From Blasia pusilla (lineage: Eukaryota; Marchantiophyta; Marchantiopsida; Blasiales), in the NCBI GenBank assembly GCA_050084515.1, contig CM114271.1:53072001-53136000 (forward strand): DNA of 64,000 bases, in the 5' to 3' direction. Numbering within the stretch: position 1 is the first letter of the stretch; each line of letters starts with the position of its first letter. The translations under genes were made by a program, and so were the position numbers. The notes under the pieces were generated by a model, which worked only from the letters and a program-made list of their open reading frames with translations, was not told where the DNA came from and did no database searches. Shown piece by piece: positions 40,137-50,863 of this stretch.

Positions 40137-40161
<25 letters not shown>
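40137..40161. repeat. short (CT)n followed by (CACT)n-like tract
   Basis: About 25 bases of CT, then CACACACACTCACTCACTCA. It sits inside the dispersed repeat region. Confidence 0.9.
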
Positions 40162-40168
<7 letters not shown>

Positions 40169-40169
40169 C

Positions 40170-40410
40170 TCACTCACTCACTTCTCCCTCTCTGTGCACC
40201 CATCCCAGTCTCTAGGTCGCAAGGCTATCTACAGTAGATCTGGTAGCTTGAAGTTGCGTCCCTAGGTTCAGCATAAACATTTGATTTCTCTCTCTGCCGT
40301 TATGGCACAGTCCAACCAGGCGCGGGATCTGTGGGCGGAAGGCTACGACAGGCACTACTTAATGAGAGCAACCACTCTCTCTGTGTCTGTGTGCACCGTA
40401 GTAGAACCAG
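40170..40410 (+). repeat. dispersed repeat unit, copy 2
   Basis: The blocks AGTCCAACCAGGCGCGG, AAGGCTACGACAGGCACTAC and CTGTGTGCACC occur in the same order as in the unit at 10590-10810. An additional partial copy (CTCTGTGCACCCAT, then GGTCGCAAGGCTA) lies just upstream at 40180-40230. No terminal inverted repeats were identified. Confidence 0.55.
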
Positions 40411-41269
40411 GGGAGTACGGTCGCGTAATGCTAGAACAGGCTCTATCTAATTAGTACTGAACTCTCGGACATGAATCGCTTTATTCATTCATTATCTCTC
40501 TTACACTGTGGGAGTCACTGCTCGATGGGTACAGTACCAGAGTCTGTCTCTCCAATGACTCTCTGGTTGCTTGTGTGCGCTTTAAACTAGATGCAGCGTT
40601 AGCTGTGTGCGGTTTGTAACTGTGCTCCAGTTTAATGCTTCCCCTAGCCTCAAAGAGTGAAATCTGATCATGAGAGACGCTGAACTGGTGCGAAGCTCAG
40701 TCCCACAGCCCCTGAGCCCATATCCTTGCCGTGGACTCGACAAGGAAAGCACTCGACCTATCAGAGTGCGCGTGCGTATGCGCATTGACCCCACCTGTGC
40801 GAGTAGCTCCAGGGAATTCCGAACAGCCTTCAGACATTTGTGAAGCCGTTCACGCAACGAGCACCGTTCGCTGTTGCCTGAGGAAGCAAACTCACTTGCG
40901 CATCCCCTCCCTCACTTCTCCGGCTGTGGCTGCCCAAATCTTCCCCGTTGGACTACGTGCCCGAGAAGTGGGAGACTGCAAATCTGCCGAACTCTACAGA
41001 GCGCGCTCGCAATCTTTCATCGCGGTTAGCAGTGGACGCAGGAAACGCTGATCTACACTCCCTCACTCCATTCTCTCCATCCAATGTCCAGGAGGTCGCC
41101 AGCAAGCTCGTAGCAGGAAAAGCAGAAGATCGTGCGCATGCGCAGCGACCAGCCAACGCCATGCTCAGCACGAGGAGCGCCTGGACATCAATACCACATT
41201 GGGCAGCGGAGGAACGGGCGTAAATTTGGGCGCCCTGAAACGGCTACGATTGCATCCACACATCAAGGG

Positions 41270-41274
<5 letters not shown>

Positions 41275-41317
<43 letters not shown>

Positions 41318-41332
41318 AGGGAGGGAGGGAGG
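41275..41332. repeat. (GA)n then (GGGA)n microsatellite
   Basis: GA dinucleotides to about 41308, then GGGA-type repeats. The complement is (CT)n, as elsewhere in the window. Confidence 0.95.
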
Positions 41333-42049
41333 CGAGTTCGTTGGTCGGTCGATTGGTTGTGCAGCGATTGAGCACATCAACAAAGCAGCTAGGATGGACG
41401 TGAAGGAGGGCCCTGGAATTAAACCTCGGAGAGCAGCGGCACCTCCACCACTCTCTTATACACAGACGACTGACTGCGTTTCGATCTCAAGCTCCCGATC
41501 GAGATCAACTCCACCGCCACCGGTACAAACAAACAAAAGCAAACAAACAAAAAGCTGACCTTGGTGGCAGTAGTAAGTCTCCTCTCCAGCGGCTCCACTC
41601 CAGCTTGCTCATGGGCCCAGCCTGCTCTTTCAGTGGCCCCTCACTTTGCCCCAGGATTCCACCATGGACCCCTACCAATTCCTCTCCTGCACCGACATCT
41701 GCCAGCACGATACTGCCATGTCTGGACTCTGGAGCACTGACCTCTGAAAGTGCTTCCGCAAATTGACACTTTTCAGATTCGCGTTCAGATTGGACAGCAG
41801 GGGAGGGATCGAACTCGGAGTCTGGGCGTCTCGCAGGGTCCAGAGGCCCATCAACCAATCAATGCTAATCTCACTGCTGGAGCAGCTGGACAATTGTGGT
41901 CAACTTCGCTGTTGCTGTTGCCGGCGATGGGATGCTGGTAATCCTCCAAGTCACCGCTACTCCACGAATGCCAGAGAGGGGTGGCTAAGTAAGTCATCCG
42001 TAGGTGGAAGTGAGCATCCCAAACTTCAGTACACTCTCGACACTACTCC

Positions 42050-42085
42050 AATGTAGAATCCATCTCCGGAGATGGATTCTACATT
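42050..42085. repeat. perfect 36-base palindrome without spacer
   Basis: AATGTAGAATCCATCTCC is followed immediately by its exact reverse complement. It lies 45 bases before a 58-base tandem duplication and 835 bases from the end of the gypsy element. Confidence 0.95.
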
Positions 42086-42130
42086 CCTGCCCCTAGCGAG
42101 TACATAGCTATATACAACTAAGTTTGGATC

Positions 42131-42246
42131 CTACTGAAAGGGTTAACAACAAGATTCTATTGGAGGAAATCATCCATCCATGGTGAAACTACTGAAAGGG
42201 TTAACAACAAGATTCTATTGGAGGAAATCATCCATCCATGGTGAAA
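42131..42246. repeat. 58-base tandem duplication, two identical units
   Basis: The units 42131-42188 and 42189-42246 are identical by eye. Both begin CTACTGAAAGGGTTAACAAC and end CATCCATGGTGAAA. Perfect identity suggests a recent duplication. Confidence 0.93.
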
Positions 42247-42919
42247 CCAGGTAAGAAAATAAAAAGCGGGTGATGGAAAACCCATCCATCCGAAATTTTA
42301 AATTAAAAAACAGGTCGATTGTGGCCTTCACGTACTCGATTCTTTGATTCCGAACCACAATCGGCCCGGAAGAGAAGGATAGGATATGTGGACTCGGGAA
42401 GTGTACAAGATCCAAAAGGTCAAAGTAAGGCCACATACTTATGAGTAAGTGCATAAGATTATGATGACATGAATGGACTCCGGAGAGCCTAGTTGTAGCA
42501 TGGAGTAAATTTTGGGGTAGAGCATAAGTTTGGCCAAGCTTTCCACAACAACACAAATTTATTGGGATTTGTTCATAGCACAAGCAAGGATAGGAATGTT
42601 AAGCTACTCTTCCACATGCAAGACTTCAAAAAGACACTTTTCCACATGCATAACTTGAAAGACATGAGAAGGTTAAGGACAAAAATATAGGTTGATGAGG
42701 AGTCACACTCGAGGTGGGGAGTGATAGAGAAATGAGACCAAAATAGACATGGCTTCTTGAAACTCCGGGGGGAATGAGAAGTTGCTCCGCCATTAAATCA
42801 AGTGCATGACGAGTTCTTGCCTAAGGATCTTAAAAAACAAGTGCCATGACTTTTAATGAAAGTTAATCCACATTCGAGAACTACTCATAGCTACCACATG
42901 TATATGCAAGAAGGGTGTC
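42247..42919. other. no gene recognised
   Basis: Open frames such as 42215-42583 (-) show no domain. The stretch flanks the 3' end of the gypsy element. Confidence 0.35.
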
Positions 42920-43022
42920 GTGCGAATCCACATCGTCATACAACATACATCGCTGACATACCATACTCACATACATACATAACATAGACGAGAGCATCCA
43001 CAAACACAAGTGTACCACAACT
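42920..43022 (-). repeat. repeat B2 (outer copy) of the gypsy element
   Basis: 103 bases nearly identical to B1 at 43389-43495: one 4-base indel in a CATA run and two substitutions by eye. It lies outside segment A2, at the 3' end of the element, where an ordinary LTR element would already have ended. Confidence 0.9.
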
Positions 43023-43387
43023 GAAATCCGTGAAAGACCTACTGTCATAAAATACGTATAGAATCACATACAATCGAGCCAAACCCACTCCACAATGGGA
43101 GAATCTAGGTCGAAGCTTGCGGGAAACACCATAGCCAAGAGCTCTACTCACTACCAAGGCTAACTCCCAACGTAGCAGGCTCAACTCAAAGAAGTGACTG
43201 TTCTTTGAGTGCACTCCATCTTATATCCTCCAACCTAAGAGCGGGCCCTACTGGAAAAGTCACCCTCAACTGAGTAACCTCCAACCCTATGTATGAAATC
43301 GCATCTCTACCTAGACACTACGGCCATACATAAGGTATGGCCTCTACTAGCACACTATACTCTACGACATAATCCGTATGGTCATGA
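43022..43387 (-). repeat. repeat A2, 3' LTR-like copy
   Basis: 366 bases, aligned without gaps to A1 at 52338-52703. On the minus strand it starts near TGACCATACGG and ends GGATTTCA, giving the TG...CA ends usual for LTRs. It is flanked on both sides by copies of B. Confidence 0.93.
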
Positions 43388-43388
43388 T

Positions 43389-43495
43389 GTGCGAATCCAC
43401 ATCGTCATAGAACATACATCGCTGACATACCATACTCACATACATACATACATAACATAGACTAGAGCATCCACAAACACAAGTGTACCACAACT
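43389..43495 (-). repeat. repeat B1 (inner copy)
   Basis: 107 bases between the purine tract and A2. It matches B2 and, more distantly, the B segments of the second element (shared ACAACATACATCG-type core). Confidence 0.9.
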
Positions 43496-43506
43496 CGCCC
43501 CCCTAA
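43496..43506 (-). promoter_or_regulatory. polypurine tract
   Basis: On the minus strand TTAGGGGGGCG precedes repeat B1. The same GGGGGGCGA block precedes B1 of the second element at 62560-62568. In LTR elements such a tract primes plus-strand DNA and borders the 3' LTR, so the reverse-transcription product should start with B, not A. Confidence 0.65.
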
Positions 43507-43667
43507 CTAGCGGTTAGGTCCTTCTAACTCCTAGATAGCCCTATACATATACTACATGCTATACACCTTCTTGGGTGCACGAATCAAAAGGTCGGGTGCT
43601 AGGTTGCCCCATCGTTAGTCGCACATCTGTAATCCATATCATGCAAAGATCAAGTCATCTACTTCTC

Positions 43668-44340
43668 CTAAGTACATCGAGGACAAACCCACCTCCCAGT
43701 AGGAACAACATCCATACATGAAGTCAAACACATCATGTGCCAACCCTTAGAACACCGATCACACACCAACATACGGGTTGCGTTACCAGCAAACCCACAC
43801 AACATGCACCTCAAGCTAGCACGTATCATGGCTAAGCTTGGATCAACAGTACCATCCACATTTGGAAGATGACATGGCGCACAATTACGCACATGGTCCT
43901 TCCAAAAAACTCCATCACGACCCTCCAACATGAGAACTCCAGAAGCTAACACCTCGCGCACTCGTAAAATAGTGCGGCCTGTCGTCACATCCAAGGTTGT
44001 CGGTGCAATCTGTTGCAAATAGACATAGTCCCCCACATGGAACCTACAAATCGATGGTCGATAACCTCCACCCCGAATGGTTGCATACCGCAACGTATCC
44101 CTGTGTTGAGCAATGGCAAGATTCTCAAAAGGTCATTGGCATAACTCTCCAAAAGAGCTCTGCCCGTTGAGAACACACTCTCATCCACATCTCTGGGTCA
44201 TCAAGGTTCACCACCTCACTAGACTCCCAACGAATTGTTGCTGGCAAGTCTAGATCTCGGCCGTATAACAGAAAATAAGATGAGAAGAAAGCCAAGGATG
44301 CTTGGCGACTGAACCTATACCCCATGGCTAACCATGGCAA
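43668..44340 (-). pseudogene. integrase C-terminal part with PHD finger
   Basis: The conserved region (MGYRFSRQASLAFFSSYFLL, then GRTILRVREVLASGVLMLEG) is followed by a C4HC3 PHD finger that ends the reading: CMLCG, LVCDRCSKGWHMMC, and WVCPRC. All eight metal ligands are present. PHD fingers read histone tails, so this is a likely targeting module in the position where chromoviruses carry a chromodomain. Two frameshifts (near 44330 and 44120) split the reading. Confidence 0.85.
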
Positions 44341-44711
44341 TTGAATATCCCAGTCTCCAAGATGCCCTCCTTCTGTAGGCCATACTTGTGCAATGCCCTC
44401 TTCACCGTCTGAACCACACGCTCAACCAAACCATCCGCCTCTAGATGATCTCTAGACGTGGTCCGATGATCAATCAACGCCTTGTCACACAAGACTTGAA
44501 ATTCACCCTGAAACAATGTACCCTGGTCGGTCTGCACTTCAGCTGGTGCACCAAAATGACTAAGCACTCTATCAAGAAACGCATACGCCGTTCCATCACT
44601 TGCCTTGTCAGGTAATGACACCAACTCAATCCACTTGGATAAGTGCTCCACCATCACCAACACATATCGATAATGTCGTACAATCAACGGTAACGGTCCC
44701 GCAAAGTCCAC
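44328..44711 (-). pseudogene. gypsy integrase catalytic core (DDE)
   Basis: The first catalytic Asp is in DFAGPLPLIV, the second in VQTDQGTLF, and the Glu in DHLEADGLVERVVQTVKRAL. This is the rve fold of a Ty3/gypsy integrase. It continues the frame of the RNase H part after a single TAG where the second element has Trp (YRWSLDF). Confidence 0.9.
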
Positions 44712-44714
44712 ACT

Positions 44715-45746
44715 CTAACGGTAACCCAACCCCATAATAGGCAAGGGGTGTAACTGTGGTGTAGGGGCATTGAATGATGCCCTCACCCGGTCACAAACCA
44801 TACAACGTGACACCAACTGCTGCACCTGAGTATGCATGCCACGCCACCAATACTGACCAAGGAGTAAGCTATACGTACGCTTTACCCCAAAATTTCCCAA
44901 CTCTTCATGGGCATGTCGCACAATGCGCTCTCTCTGAGCCAAATGCGGCACTACTCGTACTCTACCATCCTCCCACACACGGAGAATATGTGTTCCCTCC
45001 AATCGATACCTCTTAGCACGTTGAAGAACACGGTCTCGCTCCTTGGCACTCACTATGCATGGCACCCTACTGGTCCGTAGGAACTCCAACACCAACGCAT
45101 CATCATGAATATCACGTTGATCCGTACCACCATCTCCAACCTTAGAATTTGAAGGCTGGCCATCTACCCTCTGACTAGAGTAAGATGTCATGTTGTCCTC
45201 CATACTAGATTCCACCTCTAACCAACATAAAAAGGCGGATGCATGCCAACCTGGCACCACCTCCTCATCAACCTCGCCATGCCATCTAGCCCCAGTTGCA
45301 TCCTCTTGGCTGGTATATGGGTTCCTACTCAACCCATCAGCATCAAGGTTGGCAACTCCAGGTCTATGTACCACCTGGAAGTCATACTCTTGTAAGATAA
45401 GAGCCCACCGTGCAAGCTTCCCTGTAAGCTTGTCAAACTCCATCAACCACTTGAGCGGTTGGTGATCAGTAACAAGGGAAAACTGTGTGCCAAACAAGTA
45501 ACACCTAAAGTGTGCCATGACCCACACTCATGCCAAAGACTCTCCCTCATATGAACTATAGCGCGACTCCGTTGCATTATTCGAACGACTTGCATAGGCC
45601 ACCACAAACTCCATGTGCTCATCATCATGTTGTGTCAACACCGCTCCAAGTCCCAACCTACTCCAATCAGTGTGTAACTGAAATGGGCGCCCTCTTATAG
45701 GTCTCCTCAAGATAGGCGCCGCCACCAACTGGGCCTTAAGCTCCAC
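44715..45746 (-). pseudogene. RNase H domain and integrase H2C2 zinc finger
   Basis: LHTDWSRLGLGAVL and the SSYEGESLA block start RNase H, one stop follows, then LVTDHQPLKWLM and LDADGLSRNP complete it. A linker leads to HAHEELGNFGVKRTY and CMVCDRVRASF, the H2C2 zinc finger that opens gypsy integrases. Same frame as the reverse transcriptase. Confidence 0.88.
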
Positions 45747-45800
45747 AAAAGCTCTCTACTGATCATCTCCCTAGTGCCACTCTTGATCTGATTTCAGCAA

Positions 45801-46662
45801 TTAGTTCAAAGGCTTTGCCATAGCACTAAATCCCTTCACATACCTCCGATAGTAGTTCGCCAATCCCATGAATGCTCGAACTCTACTCACATCTATCGGA
45901 CGCGGAATAAGTGCAATACCCTCCACCTTTGCTTGCTGAACTCCCAAACCACCTGGATAGATCACATGACCCAAGTACTCAACATCCTCATGGAAGAACT
46001 TACACTTTCCTGGATGCAAACGTAGACCATGAGCTTTCAACCGCTCAAACACCATCTGCAAATGTATCTGATGCTCCTCCACCCTGTTACTGAACACCAA
46101 GATATCATCAATGTAACATTGAACAAAATCCAACCCTGCTAGGATCCTGTCCATCATTCTCTGAAACTCGGCAGGTGCATTCTTCAACCCAAAGGGTAAG
46201 AATTTCCACTGGTACAAACAATCCTTGCCATGAGAGTTCACACCCCAAAATGCTGTCTTGGCCTTGTCACTCTCCCGAATCGGCAATTGATGGTATCTTG
46301 CCCGAAGATCCAAAGTACTGAAAATCTTTGCTTGTCCCACCATATCAAAGATCTCCTCAGGTGTAGGCATGGTATACCTATCGGCCTTGGTTTGCCGATT
46401 GATAGGACGGTAATCTCCACACATGCGCCTATACGTGTAGTTGCCATGCATATCCTTTTTAGCAGGCATGACAGTGGCTGATCCATACTCTCCATGCGAC
46501 AACTCCACTAATCCAGCCTCCAAAAGGTCCAACGTCCAACGTCCTACTCTGAATCAGGTCCCTCTCCATATCACTATATCGGTAGGGACGACGGAAGATT
46601 GGCGTATCACTAGCCAAATCAATCCGTATACCGGGTCCAACCAGAGCACCCAACTCCTTCAT
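45801..46662 (-). pseudogene. gypsy reverse transcriptase
   Basis: Typical Ty3/gypsy blocks: YRRMCGDYRPINRQT, IFSTLDLRARYHQLPI (first Asp), FLPFGLKNAPAEFQRMMD, and FVQCYIDDILVFSNR with the YIDD catalytic pair near 46103-46114. GLANYYRRYVKGFS marks the end. A frameshift near 46540 separates the first segment (IRIDLASDTPIFRRPYRYSD) from the rest. Confidence 0.93.
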
Positions 46663-46989
46663 GCTAAAGGCAAAACAACTCCTATAAGCACGTAGGAACT
46701 ATGTCAAGCGTCGTTTCTCACCTCCCGTAAGCTTGGGCCCAAGTAATGGCTCCCAAGTCTCCTCCACCGGCACACTAGAGGGAGAGGACGATGCCATTGG
46801 CTGCTACGCAACCTCCTCACAAGATGGTACACTCTTAGCTACACCATCATCTGAGCAAATAACTCCTCCACCAGCATGAGCAACCAACTCCACATGCCCA
46901 GTCATTACATCCCATTTACTCCAAGGATGCAAAATACTACTCTCCTCACCCCCAGCCAATGTCTCTACCATCCCGGTAGCCATCGAGCT

Positions 46990-48060
46990 CATTACAAGGG
47001 GTGGAAGACCCACAGACATAGTCCGAAGTTGACGCTGCTCGGCCATACCAAGACTCAAAATCCAAGTCAAACAATTCAGGTCCATGGCCTGACCCAACAC
47101 ATGACGTCGTGAAGCCTCGAAATGGAAGCAACCATTTGTCACACCGAGAGCAAATCCCATCGCACGCTCTCTCTCATCAGCGTTAGGCTCCACCAATGCC
47201 GCACATGAGAATCCCATATAAGCCCGGGACCACCTTCCTGTAGGCATGTAACGAGGAAAACTCACAAATGTGGGTATTGCCATCCTAGGGCTGGCCCACA
47301 CGGTTCACCACCGCCATGGATGACCAATCAATAACCTCACCACCTGAGAAAGTCGCCAAAGATCCAAGATACTATCCTTTGTAAGGCAAGGATCAGACCG
47401 CATCATATGCTCGACGTAGAACCTCCCTAGGCAACAAGTTTGTCCACCACAAGCGTGGGCGATGTGCACGCTGAGCCAACTCGGCTGCATCCAACAACAC
47501 CGTTGGTCCAATCCAAGACCGCACTTCATGAACACTCGCCATCATCCGGTCCGAGTGTCACCCAACAATGGAACATTCTCCAGAATGTAAGCTAGAGCAC
47601 GTGCCTGATGAACCTGAAGATGTCGTAACACCCGTAACATCTCCCAAAACAATCGAGACCTAGGGTGGTGTAATCCCTCACCACGACCAGCACGTGTATG
47701 AGCCTGACATGGCCATCCAGCAATCACCAAATCCACATGACCAACCCTCTCAAGGTCCTACGCCCCCAACAATGCAATGTGTGACGGCAAAGCACACTGG
47801 TACCCACTAATAGCTGATGGCGGCAACAACTCAGGATATTTCCGCATCAACTGACCAATATGTCGGGATGAGACTCTCTGGGCCGTCTCATCTCGCTCCA
47901 CATACACGTATCTCCGCACAGAAATACCGGCCTGCAATTGCAGCCAAACCAGTGCTAATCCCACCAAAGAGATCTAACACACAAATGCCCTCAAGCGGAT
48001 ACTGCCATACAATGAGTGTAGTATCCAAAGGGGATAATCCAACTGGACCAGAAGTAGGAG
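46990..48060 (-). pseudogene. retroelement-encoded cytosine-5 DNA methyltransferase
   Basis: Motifs in C5-methyltransferase order on the minus strand: motif I VLDLFGGISTGLA near 47970; a motif II-like YVYVERDETA near 47900; motif IV VIAGWPCQ at 47704-47730 with the catalytic Cys of PCQ; motif VI LENVP at about 47569-47583; motif VIII RPRLWWTN near 47440-47460; and motifs IX-X, DERERAMGFALG then RRHVLGQAMD (47190-47085). The overall style is closer to the DNMT3/DRM type than to CMT or MET1, but the call is by eye. The domain lies between protease and reverse transcriptase, in the same frame as the protease. It is broken by a frameshift at about 47940, an in-frame TAG before motif IV and further breaks near 47540 and 47304. 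The intact ancestor would methylate cytosine in DNA; this copy cannot. Confidence 0.88.
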
Positions 48061-48427
48061 TCCGCCGTGGGGCCTCCTCTTCCTCGTGAGATATAACAGC
48101 CTCACACCAAGCCTCCTGCACTAGGCGATTAGCCTCTCGCCATAGTGAACCGCCTGAACTCCAAAGTGGCACATCCAACGATGAGGATGCCACTACTACA
48201 AAAATAGGGACCTCTTCTACCTCCTCATGCACAGGAGAATCCATAGCATAAACATTACCCTCCAAAAAGTCTCCTGGCCAAGTGACTACTCCACTAAAAC
48301 CAGCCACAGATGCTAACACTGTTGGGGAAGACCCTCCTGGTCGAGCCCCATAAATAAATCTCACAGGAACTTGGCTCATACGTCCATCCCCGGACTTCCA
48401 ACCAGGTCTATAAGACGTTGTCTCAGT

Positions 48428-48742
48428 CTAGTAATCCATCTGAAAACCCATCGGGTACAATACTGCTCCTCCAACTAGTACATCATATGACTCGGCTGAT
48501 GTGACTACCGCAGATACTCCCAACCGGGAGCTATGAGTCGCATGATTTGGTCTCAACTGTACAGAAAACTTCTCCCGTGTCATGAATTGAGACCTATCAT
48601 TGGCTCCTCCAAGTGAAGTTTGAATCAGGAATGGGCAAGGCTCAAGCTCTGACCTTCGAATACCCAAACCAATACATGCCGCCTTTCCCAACATCAAAGG
48701 TTGGGCACCAGAGTCTAACAAGACTCTATCTGGTCTATACAC
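48428..48742 (-). pseudogene. gypsy aspartic protease
   Basis: VLLDSGAQPLMLGKA carries the D-S/T-G active site of retropepsins. The flap region and VTSAESYDVLVGGAVLYPMG follow. One TAG separates it from the methyltransferase reading (VPVRFIYGARPGG) in the same frame, so the two were once one polyprotein. Confidence 0.87.
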
Positions 48743-48815
48743 CTATCATGTAGGACTCACCAATCGGAATATCCCACTCCGGTTGTCCAACATACATACA
48801 CTAGGTGTAAGCCTC

Positions 48816-49457
48816 TCACGATGTATGGCTCGCCGGGCTGGTAATGCATCCATCTTCATTTCTTTGCCGCCGCCAAGTAGCACTGGTACTCAATGCTACA
48901 CCTGACATAGAGGGTCGCTCCACCGCAACACCCTCATCCACCTCAGCACATGTAGCAGTAACACCCCCATGTTCACACAACGTGGCTGGTAGCTGAAATA
49001 CAGGAGCTAAGTCAACTCCTAAAGCCATCAGCTCTGTGGCCGAAAATAATGGGGATCCCAACACTAAAGTTGCCATCCGCAATACTCCACTGGATGCTGT
49101 ATCCGTGTCTACTACACGCGATGTAGATGCCTCAGTCCCCACTGTCGGCTCAATAGGCTGCGTAGGAACCATGGATGGAGTCCTAAGCACCTCATACAAC
49201 AAGAATGACTGGAGAAGCCTAGCCTGCCTCCCAGCCTCACCCCTCTGTGGGTCCAACTCCACAGTAGCACCACGTGGCTCTGACGCTCGAGTGGCTCCTC
49301 TCGTAACTGCAGCCGATGCCTCAACCTGTGCTGCACTCGCCATATAAGAGAGATCATTCCCTCCATAAGAGGTGGAAGCCCCTGCTCCCGAACTTGATCT
49401 ATGCTGGATACTAGCCATAGTAGCCAACACGCTCCAATGCTCAATCTCGGCGACCAT
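48816..49457 (-). pseudogene. low-complexity linker between gag and protease
   Basis: An Ala/Ser/Thr-rich reading of 213 residues without a known domain. It is in another frame than the gag part upstream, which implies a frameshift near 49460 in this copy or a programmed shift in the ancestor. Confidence 0.5.
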
Positions 49458-49459
49458 AG

Positions 49460-50863
49460 CGACTCTGTCGTAGTGGTAGGGGAAGCCACCGTAGGCTCTC
49501 CAACCATTGGTCCACCTCTACCACCCCTACCATCTCTACCACCTCGGCTTCTCGGAGCTACTCCACCACGGCCGCGGCCTGATCTCAACTCTGGATGAAG
49601 ATCAAAGCAACGCTCTCGAGGATGACATGGTCTCCCGCAATGATCACACTGAGTTGGTGCCGATTGAGGCCCATCCTCCAAAATCCGTCTCCCATCCTCT
49701 TGCGGACAAAACTTCCTAACATGATCACCTCCACATGTCCAACATGACTGTCCTTGCTGCGGGGCAGCAAATGAAGGCAATGGTCTCTGCGCAAGTGTCC
49801 CTCTAGGACCTGACTGAGGTCGTGTGTACCCTCCATGACTCCCACTACTACTTCCACCACCACTACTACGAGACTGTGAGGTGGGCTGCTGAACACGAGA
49901 AGTAGTAGTTGTATCCCTATTGAATGCGGATGTCACCACTCTCTCCTTCACCATGTTAAGCTCAATCTTTTCAGATAGAGCAAACACATGGGTCAATGTG
50001 GGTGAATCATCACTCATAAGAGTAGCATCACGTACCCTGCGGCGCAACTCTCTGTCCAAGATCCCATACCAAAACTGGACTTCCTGAGCCTCACTCACAC
50101 CCTGGGTAACTGAAATCAAGCATTGCATACGAGTGTATGCCTCACGAAGACTCTCACTAGTCTTTCGCTCAAATTCTTGAAGACTCCTCAACTTCTCTGT
50201 CTTCACTCCCTGATAGTTCTTCTTCAACCTCTTGAAGAACTCTGCAACCGGGCTAAACGATGGTGGGGCACTAGTACCTCCACTAGTACCCCCACTCCGG
50301 CTCGTACTTGTACCACTCAACGTCGGGCTGGCTGGCATAGTAGTACTACCAATACCACCATGGGTGATAGACACATAGCCTGGAGACCAATATTGTCTCC
50401 ATGCCTCAATCTCATCAACATGGTCCTTCCTAAACTCAAGGTAATCATCCATGGGTGGTCCCTCCAAGTGCTGAAACAACCCCTTCCAAGCCAAGAAGGG
50501 TGTAAACAACGTGGCGTTTAGCAACATCTGCATATCACACCACGTATCAAACTCCTACATGAAGTCCTCCAACTCAATGGTGCCCACTGCACCCGAGTAT
50601 CGTCGTGGGCCCTTCATGGCCCCATATATCCCGTCCATGTCCCAAATCAATGGAGCTGCAACACTCGATAACAACGTAGAAGACTCGGTGTTTGGAACAC
50701 CCTCGTCCTCCTCTTCATCAACCGTTGGAAGTGGAAAAGGTAGCCGATACCTAAATCCACTCTGTGTGAAACCACCATTGTCCGCACCATGATCCCCAAC
50801 AAACCACCAGACAGCTCCGTGATGACCAACGCCGATGCCACCCCACCACCAAATTACCACCAT
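49460..50863 (-). pseudogene. gypsy gag with zinc knuckles
   Basis: The capsid part contains EFFKRLKKNYQGVKTEKLRS and LQEFERKTSESLREAYTRM, typical of gypsy gag. The C-terminal part has two cysteine/histidine clusters, CWTCGGDHVRKFC and CDHCGRPCHPRERC, followed by an RG-rich tail (RSGRGRGGVAPRSRGGRDG). One in-frame TAG near 50556 (a likely CAG to TAG change) separates the N-terminal segment, which ends TIELEDFM. Confidence 0.85.

Larger units (their letters stand above)
39944..42049. other. 5' flank of the GT49 gene with repeats; no gene recognised
   Basis: Contains CT and GA tracts, a dispersed repeat unit and a LINE-like tail near 40470-40500 (TTTATTCATTCATT followed by TCTCTC). Open frames at 40731-41051, 41132-41558 and 41505-41858 carry no recognisable domain and partly read through microsatellites. 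Confidence 0.4.

Noticed and set aside
41132-41558. Open frames through the (GA)n tract upstream of the GT49 gene
   Set aside because: Composition-driven frames without domains or splice pattern.
44774-45465. Plus-strand open frames across the gypsy pol region
   Set aside because: Antisense shadows of RNase H and integrase.
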